Shown here: positions 17,485 to 26,023 of the stretch, one piece after another
Numbering within the stretch: position 1 is the stretch's first letter
Layout: each line of letters opens with the position of its first letter
Source of the DNA: Propionibacteriaceae bacterium
Lineage (GTDB): Bacteria > Actinomycetota > Actinomycetes > Propionibacteriales > Propionibacteriaceae
NCBI GenBank assembly: GCA_031266665.1
Contig: JAISAO010000055.1
Span: 1-64,000 of the forward strand
DNA: 64,000 nt
Direction: 5' to 3'
The notes under the pieces: generated by a model
Database searches by the model: none
The model's input: the letters and a program-made list of their open reading frames with translations, nothing else
What the model was told of the DNA's origin: nothing
Position numbers and translations under genes: made by a program

Positions 17485-18435
17485 ATGTCGCGGGCCATCG
17501 CCGTTCAACCGGACCAGGCCATCGCTGTCAAGCCGGACCAGGCCCGGCCGTCCGGCCGCTGCCGGGCGGCGCTGTCGAACCTGGGCTGGGTGTTGTTGTT
17601 CCTGGCCCCCAGCGCGGTCCCGCTGCTGGTCTTCAAGATCGCGCCGATGTTCGCCTCGGCCTGGGTCTCCCTGCACCGCTGGAACATGATCTCGCCCATG
17701 GAGTGGATCGGCTGGGACAATTACGCCGAGCTGTTGACCTCCCCGAACACCTGGCAGGTGTTCTCCCACACCCTGCTCTACCTGCTGGGCTATCTGCCGT
17801 TGGTGTACGCCGGCGGGCTGTTGATCGCGGTGGCCTTGAACCAGCGGCTGCGGGCGCGGGGCGTCCTGCGGGCGGCCTATTTCGTGCCGGTGGTGACCAG
17901 CTGGGTGGCGGTGGCGCTGGTCTGGCAGTGGCTGTTGAACCCCTCCAACGGCTTGGTCAATTATCTGCTCGGCCTGCTCCACCTGCCCCAGCCGGGCTGG
18001 TGGACGGACCCGACCTGGGCCATCCCGTCGGTCATCCTGGCCTCGGCCTGGAAAGACCTGGGCTTCGTCATGGTGATCCTGCTGTCCGGTTTGCAGACCA
18101 TCCCGCAGGAGATCCAGGAGGCCGCCACGATGGACGGCGCCGGCCGCTGGCGGCGCTTCTGGAATATCACCTTCCCGCTGCTCAGCCCGTCCACCTTCTT
18201 CGTGGTGGTGATCTCGCTGATCAACGGCTTCCAGGTCTTCGACCAGATGTACGTCATGACCGGCGGCGGTCCCAGCGGCGCCTCCCAGGTGGCGGTGGGG
18301 CGTATTTACGACCTGGCCTTCCGCTACGGGCAGGCCGGGCAGGCCTCGGCTTTGTCCTGGATTCTATTCGCCATCATCTTGGCGGTCACGGCGGTGCAGA
18401 TGCGCGGCCAGAGAAAGTGGGTGAATTATGCCTGA
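17485..18435 (+). CDS. Sugar ABC transporter permease, MalF-type
   Basis: The 316-residue protein has about six membrane segments after a cytoplasmic tail that contains a short duplication (AVQPDQAIAVKPDQA). The EAA loop reads QEAATMDGAGRWRRFW (about residue 213), and the tail MTGGGPSGASQVAVGRIYDLAF is typical of MalF/UgpA-type subunits. Its ATG is three bases after the ROK stop and it overlaps the next permease by 8 bases. No ATPase gene is in the operon, so a shared one is required. Confidence 0.9.
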   Translation: MSRAIAVQPDQAIAVKPDQARPSGRCRAALSNLGWVLLFLAPSAVPLLVFKIAPMFASAWVSLHRWNMISPMEWIGWDNYAELLTSPNTWQVFSHTLLYLLGYLPLVYAGGLLIAVALNQRLRARGVLRAAYFVPVVTSWVAVALVWQWLLNPSNGLVNYLLGLLHLPQPGWWTDPTWAIPSVILASAWKDLGFVMVILLSGLQTIPQEIQEAATMDGAGRWRRFWNITFPLLSPSTFFVVVISLINGFQVFDQMYVMTGGGPSGASQVAVGRIYDLAFRYGQAGQASALSWILFAIILAVTAVQMRGQRKWVNYA

Positions 18436-19378
18436 GAGCCCCATCGGCGCCGTGGCCGTGGCCGGAGCCCCCGGACACAGCCGTCCGGCGGCCGGGACGA
18501 GACGGGCCGGGACGACAAGGTCCGGGACGACAAGGTCCGGGGACGCCCCCCGGAGCGGTCAGACCTCCGCCCGGCTGGGCCGCGTCCTGCTGTGGCTGGC
18601 GGTGGCGCTGGGGGCGGCGGTGATGCTGTTCCCCTTCCTGTGGACGGTCATCACCTCGATCACGCCGCAGGCAAACCTGTCCGGCGGCCCCAGCCTGATC
18701 GTGAATAATCCCACCCTGTCGGCCTACGCCGCATTGTTCGCCTCCGTCCCGGTGGTCCGGGTCGTGCTCAACTCGTTCGCCGTGGCGGCGGCCAGCACGC
18801 TGCTCCAACTGCTGACCGGCTCGCTGGCGGCCTACGGCTTCTCCCGGCTGGCCTTCAAGGGCAAGTCGTTCGTCTTCGGCTGCTACTTGGCGACGCTGAT
18901 GATCCCGCTGCAGGTCTTGGTGGCGCCGTTGTTCATCATGTTGACCCGTATGCGGTTGAACGACACCTATTTCGCCCTGCTGGCCCCGAATATCGCCTCG
19001 GCCTTCGGCATCTTCTTGCTCAAACAGGCGGTGGACGGGGTGCCGAAGGAATTGGACGAGGCCGCCCGCCTGGACGGCGCCGGGCACCTGCGAATCTGGG
19101 CCCAAGTGGTGATGCCGCTGGTGCGTCCGGCCATGGCCGCGCTCATCGTCTTCGCCTTCATGGAGTCGTGGAACTCGTTCCTGTGGCCGTTGGTGGCGAT
19201 CCGCTCGCCGGAGCTGATGACGCTGCCGCTGGGCCTGTCCTACTTGCAGGGCCAGTTCACGACCGACTGGAACATCGTCATGGCCGGGTCGGTGGTCTCG
19301 ATACTGCCGATCGTGGTGGTGTACCTGTTCGCCCAGAAACACATCATCGCCGGCATGGCCCACACCGGCTTGAAATAA
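18428..19378 (+). CDS. Sugar ABC transporter permease, MalG-type
   Basis: This is the partner of the upstream MalF-type subunit. The unusual Ala/Gly/Thr/Arg-rich N-terminal tail includes a tandem repeat (GTTRSGTTRSG) and precedes the first membrane helix at about residue 52. The EAA motif is DEAARLDGAGHLRIWAQ (about 218), and the C-terminus IAGMAHTGLK is MalG-like. The nucleotides of the tail contain a matching tandem repeat, so the extension probably arose by slippage. Confidence 0.9.
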   Translation: MPESPIGAVAVAGAPGHSRPAAGTRRAGTTRSGTTRSGDAPRSGQTSARLGRVLLWLAVALGAAVMLFPFLWTVITSITPQANLSGGPSLIVNNPTLSAYAALFASVPVVRVVLNSFAVAAASTLLQLLTGSLAAYGFSRLAFKGKSFVFGCYLATLMIPLQVLVAPLFIMLTRMRLNDTYFALLAPNIASAFGIFLLKQAVDGVPKELDEAARLDGAGHLRIWAQVVMPLVRPAMAALIVFAFMESWNSFLWPLVAIRSPELMTLPLGLSYLQGQFTTDWNIVMAGSVVSILPIVVVYLFAQKHIIAGMAHTGLK

Positions 19379-19402
19379 ACCACCAACCGAAAGGAAACGA
19401 CT

Positions 19403-20686
19403 ATGAGAAAATCACGTACCAAAAAGGCGGTCGGCCTATTGGCGGCCGTCGTGGCCGCCTCCGGGGTGGCCGGCTGCTCGCAGGGCTCGGCCACCACCCC
19501 GGGCGGCGGCGCCCAGACGGCGGGCAACGCGCCGGTGACGGTGCGTTACATGAACTTCTCCTCCAACGACGACGGCCACGAGGCGGACTTGGCGGCCATC
19601 GTGGCCGCCTTCGAGGCCGACAATCCGGGGATCAAGATCGCCGTGGAGACCGTCCCCTACGCCGACTACGCCGCCAAATTGCAGACGGCGCTGGCCGGCG
19701 GCACCGAAGCGGACGTGTTCGAGTTGGAGTACGAGCCGTTCGTCTCCTACGCCAAAGCGGGCGTGCTGGCAGACATCACCGGGATCGACACCTCGGTGTA
19801 CTCGCCGTCGCTGATCCAGGCCTACCAGTCAGACGGGAAGCAATTCGCATTGCCGGAGTCGTTCTCGACCGTGGTGCTGTTCTACAACCAGGACCTGTTC
19901 GACGCCGCCGGACTGGACTACCCCACCGACTCGTGGACCTGGGCGGACGAGACGAAAGCCGCCGAAGCACTGACCGATAAGGACAAGGGCGTGTGGGGCG
20001 ACTACCAGCCCATCAGCTACAACGAGTTCTACAAGACCGTGGCGCAATCCGGCGGGCAGTTCTTGAACGCCGAGGGCACCGCCACCGCCTTCAACGACCA
20101 GGCGGGCCTGGCCGCCGCCGAATGGCTGACCGGGAAATCCGGTAAGACCATGCCGACCGACGCGGACGGCGCGAACAGCCCCGACTTCGACACCAACCTG
20201 TTCATCTCCGGCAAGCTGGCCATGTGGCACATGGGCATCTGGAGGTTCTCCACCATCGCCGAGAAAGCTCCGGACATGAACTGGGACATCGTGGTCGAGC
20301 CCGGCAATACCCAGAAGGCCTCGGCCATGTTCTCCAACGCCGTCGCCATCTCCGCCAAATCCCAGGTTCAAGACGCCGCCCAGCGGTGGCTGGCCTTCTA
20401 CACCGCCTCCCAGACCACCATCGACACCCGCCTGGCCAAAAACTGGGAACTGCCGCCGGTGGCCGACCAGTCCAAACTCGACGCCTACGTGGCGATCACG
20501 CCCCCGGCCAACCGGCAGGCCGTGCTCGACTCCTTGGACGCGGTGGCCCTGGCCCCGGTGGTGGAGCGGCAGCAGGAGATGCAAGACATCATCAACGACG
20601 AGCTGGCGGCGGTGGCGGCCGGCCGGACGCCGGCGGCGGACGCCCTGGCCAACATGCGGACCAAGGTCGACCCGCTGTTGGGCTGA
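19403..20686 (+). CDS. Sugar ABC transporter substrate-binding lipoprotein
   Basis: The signal peptide MRKSRTKKAVGLLAAVVAAS with lipobox GVAGC gives a lipoprotein anchored at about residue 25. The mature part starts VTVRYMNFSSNDDG and has the family-1 extracellular binding-protein fold (FESFSTVVLFYNQDLFDAAG-like segment near 150, ending ANMRTKVDPLLG). Its codon use is more AAG/AAC-rich than in the neighbours, in keeping with high expression. It follows the permeases by 24 bases with AAGGAAACG before the ATG, and precedes two glucosidase genes; an alpha-glucoside ligand is inferred. Confidence 0.9.
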   Translation: MRKSRTKKAVGLLAAVVAASGVAGCSQGSATTPGGGAQTAGNAPVTVRYMNFSSNDDGHEADLAAIVAAFEADNPGIKIAVETVPYADYAAKLQTALAGGTEADVFELEYEPFVSYAKAGVLADITGIDTSVYSPSLIQAYQSDGKQFALPESFSTVVLFYNQDLFDAAGLDYPTDSWTWADETKAAEALTDKDKGVWGDYQPISYNEFYKTVAQSGGQFLNAEGTATAFNDQAGLAAAEWLTGKSGKTMPTDADGANSPDFDTNLFISGKLAMWHMGIWRFSTIAEKAPDMNWDIVVEPGNTQKASAMFSNAVAISAKSQVQDAAQRWLAFYTASQTTIDTRLAKNWELPPVADQSKLDAYVAITPPANRQAVLDSLDAVALAPVVERQQEMQDIINDELAAVAAGRTPAADALANMRTKVDPLLG

Positions 20687-20744
20687 TCGCTCCGGCGGGC
20701 GGGGCCTATCCGAACCGGACCAGCCCCGTCCGCGCCGATCAGCG

Positions 20745-20814
20745 GGGGGCGGGGCGGTCGCCCGGCGGCGCCCGAAGGCGGACGCGAGATCGCCGGCCGG
20801 TCCGCCCCGCCCCC
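20745..20814 (+). terminator. Large GC hairpin after the binding-lipoprotein gene
   Basis: GGGGGCGGGGCGG (20745-20757) pairs perfectly over 13 bp with CCGCCCCGCCCCC (20802-20814). The 44-base loop can itself fold. It lies between the lipoprotein stop and the GH15 start, and no U-run follows. A partial terminator or mRNA-stabilising structure is likely, as at 7531 and 25961. Confidence 0.5.
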
Positions 20815-20880
20815 GACCAGGCCCGCCCCCGCGACCAGGCCCGCCTCCTAGCAGGCCCGTTCTCGACCAGTCTCGACCAG
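20814..20880 (+). repeat. Degenerate tandem repeat with CGACCAG units
   Basis: Two nearly identical 18-base units (20814-20831 and 20832-20849, each starting CGACCAGGCCCGCC) are followed by three shortened units, ending three bases before the GH15 ATG. It occupies the place where the ribosome-binding site of the GH15 gene should be. Confidence 0.55.
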
Positions 20881-20882
20881 GG

Positions 20883-22004
20883 ATGAAGATGAATCCACAA
20901 CCCGACCTGAGGGCACAGCTGCGGCGTGGCGTCCGCGTCATCGCCGACCACCAAGCCGCCAGCGGCGCCTACCCGGCCTGCCAGGAGTTCTCCGCCTACA
21001 GCGGCTACTGCTGGCTGCGCGACGGCTCCTTCGTCGCCGAGGCCATGTCCCGGCAAGGCCAGCCGGACTCGGCCAGCGCCTTCCACGACTGGTGCGACCG
21101 GGTGCTGGCGGACCGCCAGGGCCAAGTCGCCACCCTGGTGGGCCAGTCGCGGGACGGCCGGGTGCCGCCGATCACAGACATGCTGCCGACCCGCTTCACC
21201 CTGGCGGGGGAGTCCGGCTCCGACCCCTGGTGGGACTTCCAACTGGACGGCTACGGCGCCTGGCTGTGGGCCGTCCACCAACACGCCGCCCGGCATCGGC
21301 TGCCGCTGGCGCGCTGGCAGCGCGGCCTCCAGACGGCCTGCGACTACCTGGCCGAGTTCTGGAACACGCCTTGCTACGACTGGTGGGAAGAACACGTCGA
21401 GCAACGCCACGGCTCCACCCTGGGAGCGATCTACGCGGGCCTGAAGGCCTGCTCGTCCAGCCCCGGATTGGACTCCGGTCGGCAGACGCGCGCCGCCGAC
21501 GCCGCCGCCCGGATCAAGCACACCCTGCTCACCGCAGGCGTCTCACCCGGCGGGCAGCTGTCGAAATGGATCGGCTCCAACGAGGTGGACGCCTCCCTGG
21601 CGGCCTGCGTCGTCCCGTTCCAAGTGGTGCCCGTCGGCCACCCGACAGCCGAGGCCACCCTGGCGAAAATCGAAACCGACCTGCTGGCCGGCGGCGGCGT
21701 CCACCGCTTCAGAGCCGACGTCTTCTTCGGCGGCGGGCAGTGGCCGCTGCTGACCTGCCTGCTGGGCTGGAACCAGGCCCGCGCCGGACGCGCCGCCCAA
21801 GCCGCCGAACTGCTGGCCTGGGCCGTGGCCCAAGCCGACAGCGATGGCCTGGTCCCCGAGCAGGTGGGCGCCCACCGGCGCCACCCGGAACACCAAGCCG
21901 AAAGGATCGCCAAATGGCGGCCGGTGGCCAAACCGCTGCGGTGGTCCCACGACATGAATCTCATCCTCGCCGCCGAACTCGGAACCACGTTGGAGAACAG
22001 ATGA
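20883..22004 (+). CDS. GH15-type glucoamylase-like hydrolase (cytoplasmic)
   Basis: The 373-residue product has no signal peptide and reads as an (alpha/alpha)6 GH15 enzyme. Seen: GYCWLRDGSF (about 39-48), DFQLDGYGAWLWAVHQH (about 118), WWEEHVE (about 165, where GH15 enzymes carry the acid Glu) and GLVPEQVG (about 322, the base Glu). GH15 enzymes release glucose from non-reducing ends of alpha-glucosides, so it may act on imported malto- or isomalto-oligosaccharides. An ATG at 20889 in the same frame is an equally possible start. It overlaps, or lies 17 bases from, the GH31 gene. Confidence 0.82.
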   Translation: MKMNPQPDLRAQLRRGVRVIADHQAASGAYPACQEFSAYSGYCWLRDGSFVAEAMSRQGQPDSASAFHDWCDRVLADRQGQVATLVGQSRDGRVPPITDMLPTRFTLAGESGSDPWWDFQLDGYGAWLWAVHQHAARHRLPLARWQRGLQTACDYLAEFWNTPCYDWWEEHVEQRHGSTLGAIYAGLKACSSSPGLDSGRQTRAADAAARIKHTLLTAGVSPGGQLSKWIGSNEVDASLAACVVPFQVVPVGHPTAEATLAKIETDLLAGGGVHRFRADVFFGGGQWPLLTCLLGWNQARAGRAAQAAELLAWAVAQADSDGLVPEQVGAHRRHPEHQAERIAKWRPVAKPLRWSHDMNLILAAELGTTLENR

Positions 22005-22021
22005 CCACTTTAGGAGAACAA

Positions 22022-24349
22022 ATGATCACTTTGAACCACACTCCGTCCGGCACGGGCCACCCTTACACGGCCAGCGCCGACCAGCGCGTCCCGGTCCAAC
22101 CCGTCGCCGGGGAGCCGTTGTGGCTGGGAGTCACCGCGACCGCTGACGTGGAAGCCGTGATCTGTGAGGTCTCCTGGGACGGCGCCGATCCCGTCCGCCT
22201 CTGGTTGCGGCCACGTCAGACCGCCAGGCTGGCGGCGGACCAGGCGGCGGCAGTCGGAGGCGAAGGCCACCTGGCCGAAGCCCAAGCCGCCGCCGCAGTC
22301 ACCATAGGCGCCGCCTGGGAGACCACTATCACCGCTCGCGGCGGCCACTGCCGCTACCGCTTCCTGGCCGACAGCGGTGGCTGGCAAACAGCCACCGGAT
22401 GGTTCGAGTTCCACAGCGCGACCTGGCTCAGCCCCGGCCAGTACCCGCCAGGCAAGCTGCTCGTGACCGAGCACGGCAGTGGCCGCGTCCCGGTCGCCGA
22501 CCTGGCCTGGCTGGCCGGGCCGGACCGCCCACACCGGGTCAGATTCTCCCTCCCGTTGGCCGAGGCCGAGCACGTCGCCGGGTTCGGCGAACGCTACGAC
22601 GCCATCGACCAGCGCGGTCTCACCCTGGACTCGGTGGTCTTCGAACAATACAAAAGCCAAGGCCGCCACCACCGCACCTACTTCCCGATGCCGTTCGCGC
22701 ATGTCATCGGCGGCGCCGGCTGGGGCTTCCACGTCCGCACCTCCCGACGGGTCTGGTTCGACGTGGCCGCCACCCACCTCGGCGAACTCACCGTCGAAGC
22801 CGAGGTGGGCGCGGACGGCCAACTCGCCCTCGACATCTTTCACGGCGACCCCATCACCGTCCTGGCCGGTTTCCTGGACCAGGCCGGCCGGGCCGAGCCG
22901 TTGCCCGCATGGGTCCACCGCCTCTGGGCCTCCGGCAACGAATGGAACACCCAAGAACTGGTCATGGCCCGAATGGACGCCCATCGCGACCACGGCATCC
23001 CCGTCGGCGCGGTCGTGATCGAAGCCTGGAGCGACGAAGAAGGCATCACCATCTTCCGGGACGCCAAGTACGCCGTCCACGAGGACGGCAGCCCGCACAG
23101 CGGCGCCGACTTCACCTACCCGCCGGACGGCGCCTGGCCCGACCCGAAAGCCATGATCGACGAGTTGCACGGACGCGGCGTCAGGGTCATCCTCTGGCAG
23201 GTCCAACTGCTGAGCAGCCCGGCCACATTCGCCGCCGAACACCAGCCCCACGGGCCGCAAGTCATCGCCGACGGCGACGCCATGGTCGCCGCCGGCCTGG
23301 AGATCAAGGAGGCCGACGGCACCCCCTACCTGAACCGAGGCTGGTGGTTCCCCAAAGCCTTCATGCCGGACCTGTCCACCGCCGAAGGCCGCGACTGGTG
23401 GGCCGAGCGCCGCCGCTACCTGGTGCGCGACCTCGACATCGACGGGTTCAAAACCGACGGCGGCGAGCACGCCTGGGGCGCCGACCTGCGCTACAACGAC
23501 GGCACCGGCGGCGACGAGGGCAACAACCTCAACCCGGTGCGCTACGCCCAAACCTACGCCGACCTGCTGCGCTCCGAAGGCCGGCCCCCGGTCACGTTCT
23601 CCCGCTCCGGGTACATCGGCAGCCAATCCCAGGGCGCCTTCTGGGCCGGCGACGAAGACTCCACCTGGGAGGCCTTCCGCGCCTCCATCCGGGCCGGCAT
23701 CACCCTCTCCGCCTGCGGGGTCGTCTACTGGGGCTGGGACATCGCCGGATTCTCCGGCCCCCTGCCCACGCCCGAACTGTATCTGCGGGCCGCCGCCGCG
23801 TCTGTGTTCATGCCCATCATGCAATACCACTCCGAATACAACCATCACCAGTTGCCGTTGCGGGACCGCACCCCCTGGAACATCGCCGCCCAATTCGACG
23901 ATCCGGAAGTGATCACAGACTTCCGCGCCCTGGTCGAACTGCGCGAGCGGCTGGTGCCCTACCTGGCCGACCAGGCCGGCCGCGCCATCGCCAGCGACAA
24001 GCCGCTGATGCGGGGGTTGTTCTTCGACCACCCCCACGACCAGGAGATCTGGCACCATCCGCTGCAATGGCAACTCGGAGACGCCCTCCTGATCAGCCCG
24101 GCAACCACCGCAGGCGCCACCAGTCAAACCACCTACCTGCCCGGCGGCACCGCCTGGGTGGACGTCTGGAGCGGCCAGAGCTGTTCCGGCGGCGCCGTCG
24201 TCCTCCGGCCGCTGCCGACCCGGACCTCGATCCCGGTCTATTGCCGGTCGGACCGCTGGGCCGAACTGGCTCCCGTCTTCGAGCCCAGTCGTGGTCTGGC
24301 CGAGATCCCGGATCAAGTCCGAGATGATGGGGGACCGGAGCTGGGGTGA
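22022..24349 (+). CDS. GH31-family alpha-glucosidase/alpha-xylosidase-type hydrolase (cytoplasmic)
   Basis: The 775-residue product has an N-terminal beta domain (about 1-260), a TIM barrel and C-terminal beta domains. The nucleophile region is DIDGFKTDGGEHAWG (Asp about 472) and the acid region FWAGDEDSTWEAFR (about 540), both as in GH31. AGAGGA-type ribosome-binding bases (AGGAGA) precede the ATG at 22022; an ATG at 22001 overlapping the GH15 stop is possible. There is no signal peptide. The last residues (IPDQVRDDGG) are encoded by a dispersed palindromic repeat (see 24305). The substrate within GH31 is not determinable; co-operonic GH15 and importer suggest an alpha-glucan fragment. Confidence 0.85.
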   Translation: MITLNHTPSGTGHPYTASADQRVPVQPVAGEPLWLGVTATADVEAVICEVSWDGADPVRLWLRPRQTARLAADQAAAVGGEGHLAEAQAAAAVTIGAAWETTITARGGHCRYRFLADSGGWQTATGWFEFHSATWLSPGQYPPGKLLVTEHGSGRVPVADLAWLAGPDRPHRVRFSLPLAEAEHVAGFGERYDAIDQRGLTLDSVVFEQYKSQGRHHRTYFPMPFAHVIGGAGWGFHVRTSRRVWFDVAATHLGELTVEAEVGADGQLALDIFHGDPITVLAGFLDQAGRAEPLPAWVHRLWASGNEWNTQELVMARMDAHRDHGIPVGAVVIEAWSDEEGITIFRDAKYAVHEDGSPHSGADFTYPPDGAWPDPKAMIDELHGRGVRVILWQVQLLSSPATFAAEHQPHGPQVIADGDAMVAAGLEIKEADGTPYLNRGWWFPKAFMPDLSTAEGRDWWAERRRYLVRDLDIDGFKTDGGEHAWGADLRYNDGTGGDEGNNLNPVRYAQTYADLLRSEGRPPVTFSRSGYIGSQSQGAFWAGDEDSTWEAFRASIRAGITLSACGVVYWGWDIAGFSGPLPTPELYLRAAAASVFMPIMQYHSEYNHHQLPLRDRTPWNIAAQFDDPEVITDFRALVELRERLVPYLADQAGRAIASDKPLMRGLFFDHPHDQEIWHHPLQWQLGDALLISPATTAGATSQTTYLPGGTAWVDVWSGQSCSGGAVVLRPLPTRTSIPVYCRSDRWAELAPVFEPSRGLAEIPDQVRDDGGPELG
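24305..24335 (+). repeat. REP-like palindromic repeat, copy 1 (inside the GH31 C-terminus)
   Basis: CCCGGATCAAGTCCG (24307-24321) is an imperfect palindrome. Its reverse complement occurs exactly at 44433-44447, and a variant lies at 44521. The frame read here gives IPDQVRDDG. I recognise that peptide as a common translation of REP-like elements in other bacteria, and did not search for it. Confidence 0.5.
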
Positions 24350-24490
24350 CGGGGATCGGGGTTGAGTCCGACGGTGAAGCGCCCGCCCCCATTTTGAGCG
24401 ATTGAGGTCCGCGCCGCCGCCGGGAGATATTTTTCGTGATAACCCCACAATCAGGCCGAACGGCGCAAGATCAGACCTCGTTTCAACATC

Positions 24491-24568
24491 TGAACACAAC
24501 AGTTGGACACAATATTTGGACACAGCATCTGGACATGTAAACCGGGCACAGAAAATGGACTCAAAACT
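24491..24568. repeat. Array of six 13-bp direct repeats
   Basis: Units in strict 13-base register are TGAACACAACAGT, TGGACACAATATT, TGGACACAGCATC, TGGACATGTAAAC, CGGGCACAGAAAA and TGGACTCAAAACT. The first half (TGGACACA) is conserved and the second half is variable and AT-rich. The period is not a multiple of three in phase with any gene and the array is intergenic, so it is not a coding repeat. It could be a multi-site protein-binding array (iteron-like); the function is unknown. Confidence 0.6.
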
Positions 24569-24777
24569 AGATCTATGCGCCGGTCGCCCCGCCGGCCGCG
24601 CCCCCACGCGCCCCGCCCCCGGCCCGGCCCGAAGACAACCTGTCTGACCACAACCGCCGTTGGAAATCACACCGCCGGGCGGGACTTGAGCGCCGGGGGC
24701 AGACGTAACAATCGGATAACGAGTTGCTTCGCGACTAGTCGGGGCGGGCGGGTCCGGCTAAACTGTGGGCATTCCAA

Positions 24778-24789
24778 TGGAACGTTTCA
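24778..24789 (+). promoter_or_regulatory. LacI-type operator upstream of the Lsr/Rbs-type operon
   Basis: TGGAACGTTTCA (24778-24789) is palindromic apart from one base pair and fits the LacI-family core. An overlapping second palindrome (TTCCAATGGAA) starts at 24772. It lies 100 bases upstream of the binding-protein gene, and the operon ends with its own lacI gene (30628-31650), the probable regulator. It differs from the operator of the first regulon. Confidence 0.55.
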
Positions 24790-24888
24790 AAGGCTGCGAA
24801 GGCGCACCTTGTACGACTCCGGTGCCTCAGATCGGCGTTCCCCGTACTCGTATCGTCGCCCTGCGTGGCGACTAGAACAGGAGTGACT

Positions 24889-25932
24889 ATGAAGAGTCCC
24901 CTCAAGGCCGTCGTCGCCCTCGCCGCAGCGGGCGCGCTGGTTCTGTCGGCCGGCTGCACGGCCCGCAGCGACACGCCGGCCGACGACGTATCCACCGAAG
25001 CCAACACCGGCACGGAGACCGCCGAGTTCACCGTCGCCTTCGTGCCCAAGCTCCAGGGCATCCCGTACTTCGAGGCCATGAACACCGGCGGCCAGGCCGC
25101 CGAGGCCGACATCCCGGGCCTGACCTGGCTGTACCAGGGCCCGACCGAGGCCGATCCGGCCAAGCAGGCCGATATCGTCCGCTCGCTGATCCAGCAGAAG
25201 GTGGACGTGCTGATCGTCGCGCCGAACGACCCCGACTCGCTGGCCCCGGTCCTGGAAGAGGCCAAGGCCGCCGGCATCAAGGTCGCGACGGCCGACACCG
25301 ACGCGCCGAACTCGGTGCGTGACGTCTTCGTCAACCAGGCCACGGCCGAGGGCCTGGGCACCACCATCGCCGAGACCCTGGCCACCGCCATGGGCGGCTC
25401 GGGCACGGCCGCGATCGTCTCCTGCGGTGAGACGGCCGAGAACCTGAACTCCTGGATCGCGGTCGAGGAGGCCACCTTCGCCAGCCAGTATCCCGACATC
25501 AAGCTGCTCCCGACCGTCTACGCGGGCGAGGATCAGGCCAAGGCCACCGAGATGGCCACCGACCTGATGAACGCCAACCCCGACCTGACGGGTCTCATCG
25601 GCCAGTGCACCACCTCGGCTCCGGGCGTGGCGCAGGCCGTCAAGGACGCCGGCAAGATCGGCACGGTCTTCACCACCGGCCTGGGCACGCCGCAGGCGAT
25701 GCTGCCCTACCTGGAGGACGGGTCGTCGTCCGGCTCGGTGCTGTGGGATGTCGAAGGGCTCGGCTACCTGGCCGCCTGGGCCGGGGCGCAGTTGTACTAC
25801 GGCAACTCGTTCGAGGCCACCCAGACCGTCGGCGATCTCCAGGGCGTGACCTGGGACGCGGCCACCAAGACGCTGCTGCTCGGCCCGCCAACCGTTTTCA
25901 CGAAGGACAACGCCGCTCAGTACGATTACTGA
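24889..25932 (+). CDS. Sugar-binding lipoprotein of the RhaS/LsrB type (ABC importer)
   Basis: The signal peptide with lipobox LSAGC (about residue 23) leads into a pentose/hexose/AI-2-type type I binding protein. Seen: FTVAFVPKLQGIPYFEAMN (about 44-62), VDVLIVAPNDPDSLAPVL, the Asp-rich ligand segment ATADTDAPNSV, and GLIGQCTTSAPGVAQAVKDAG. AGGAG precedes the ATG at 24889; the 347 residues fit the family. The overall pattern is closest to rhamnose/autoinducer-2 binding proteins, but the ligand is unproven; the operon's epimerase-like gene suggests a ketose or rare sugar. A strong hairpin follows the gene. Confidence 0.88.
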   Translation: MKSPLKAVVALAAAGALVLSAGCTARSDTPADDVSTEANTGTETAEFTVAFVPKLQGIPYFEAMNTGGQAAEADIPGLTWLYQGPTEADPAKQADIVRSLIQQKVDVLIVAPNDPDSLAPVLEEAKAAGIKVATADTDAPNSVRDVFVNQATAEGLGTTIAETLATAMGGSGTAAIVSCGETAENLNSWIAVEEATFASQYPDIKLLPTVYAGEDQAKATEMATDLMNANPDLTGLIGQCTTSAPGVAQAVKDAGKIGTVFTTGLGTPQAMLPYLEDGSSSGSVLWDVEGLGYLAAWAGAQLYYGNSFEATQTVGDLQGVTWDAATKTLLLGPPTVFTKDNAAQYDY

Positions 25933-25960
25933 TTAATCAGCCAGTACCAGAAAGCCTAAT

Positions 25961-25993
25961 GTGGGTGGGGGCGCCTCGGGTGCCCTCACCCAC
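25961..25993 (+). terminator. Strong hairpin between binding-protein and ATPase genes
   Basis: Fifteen-base arms (GTGGGTGGGGGCGCC and GGTGCCCTCACCCAC) pair throughout, with two G-U pairs and a TCG loop. There is no U-run. The position, directly after the binding-protein gene and before the other transporter genes, suggests 3'-end protection or attenuation giving excess binding protein. Confidence 0.6.
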
Positions 25994-26023
25994 CGGTTCG
26001 ATACCGACAGGAGAGCATGGCAT

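Larger units (their letters stand above)
24350..24888. other. Non-coding region between the GH31 gene and the Lsr/Rbs-type operon
   Basis: About 540 bases without a credible gene; the short open frames here lack coding character. It holds the 13-base repeat array at 24491-24568, a very GC-rich stretch (24580-24640) and a LacI-type operator at 24778 before the next operon. Confidence 0.6.

Noticed and set aside
24402-24647. 81-codon frame across the 13-bp repeat array
   Set aside because: No ribosome-binding site or family, and the repeat period of 13 shifts frame at each unit, so the array is not a protein repeat.
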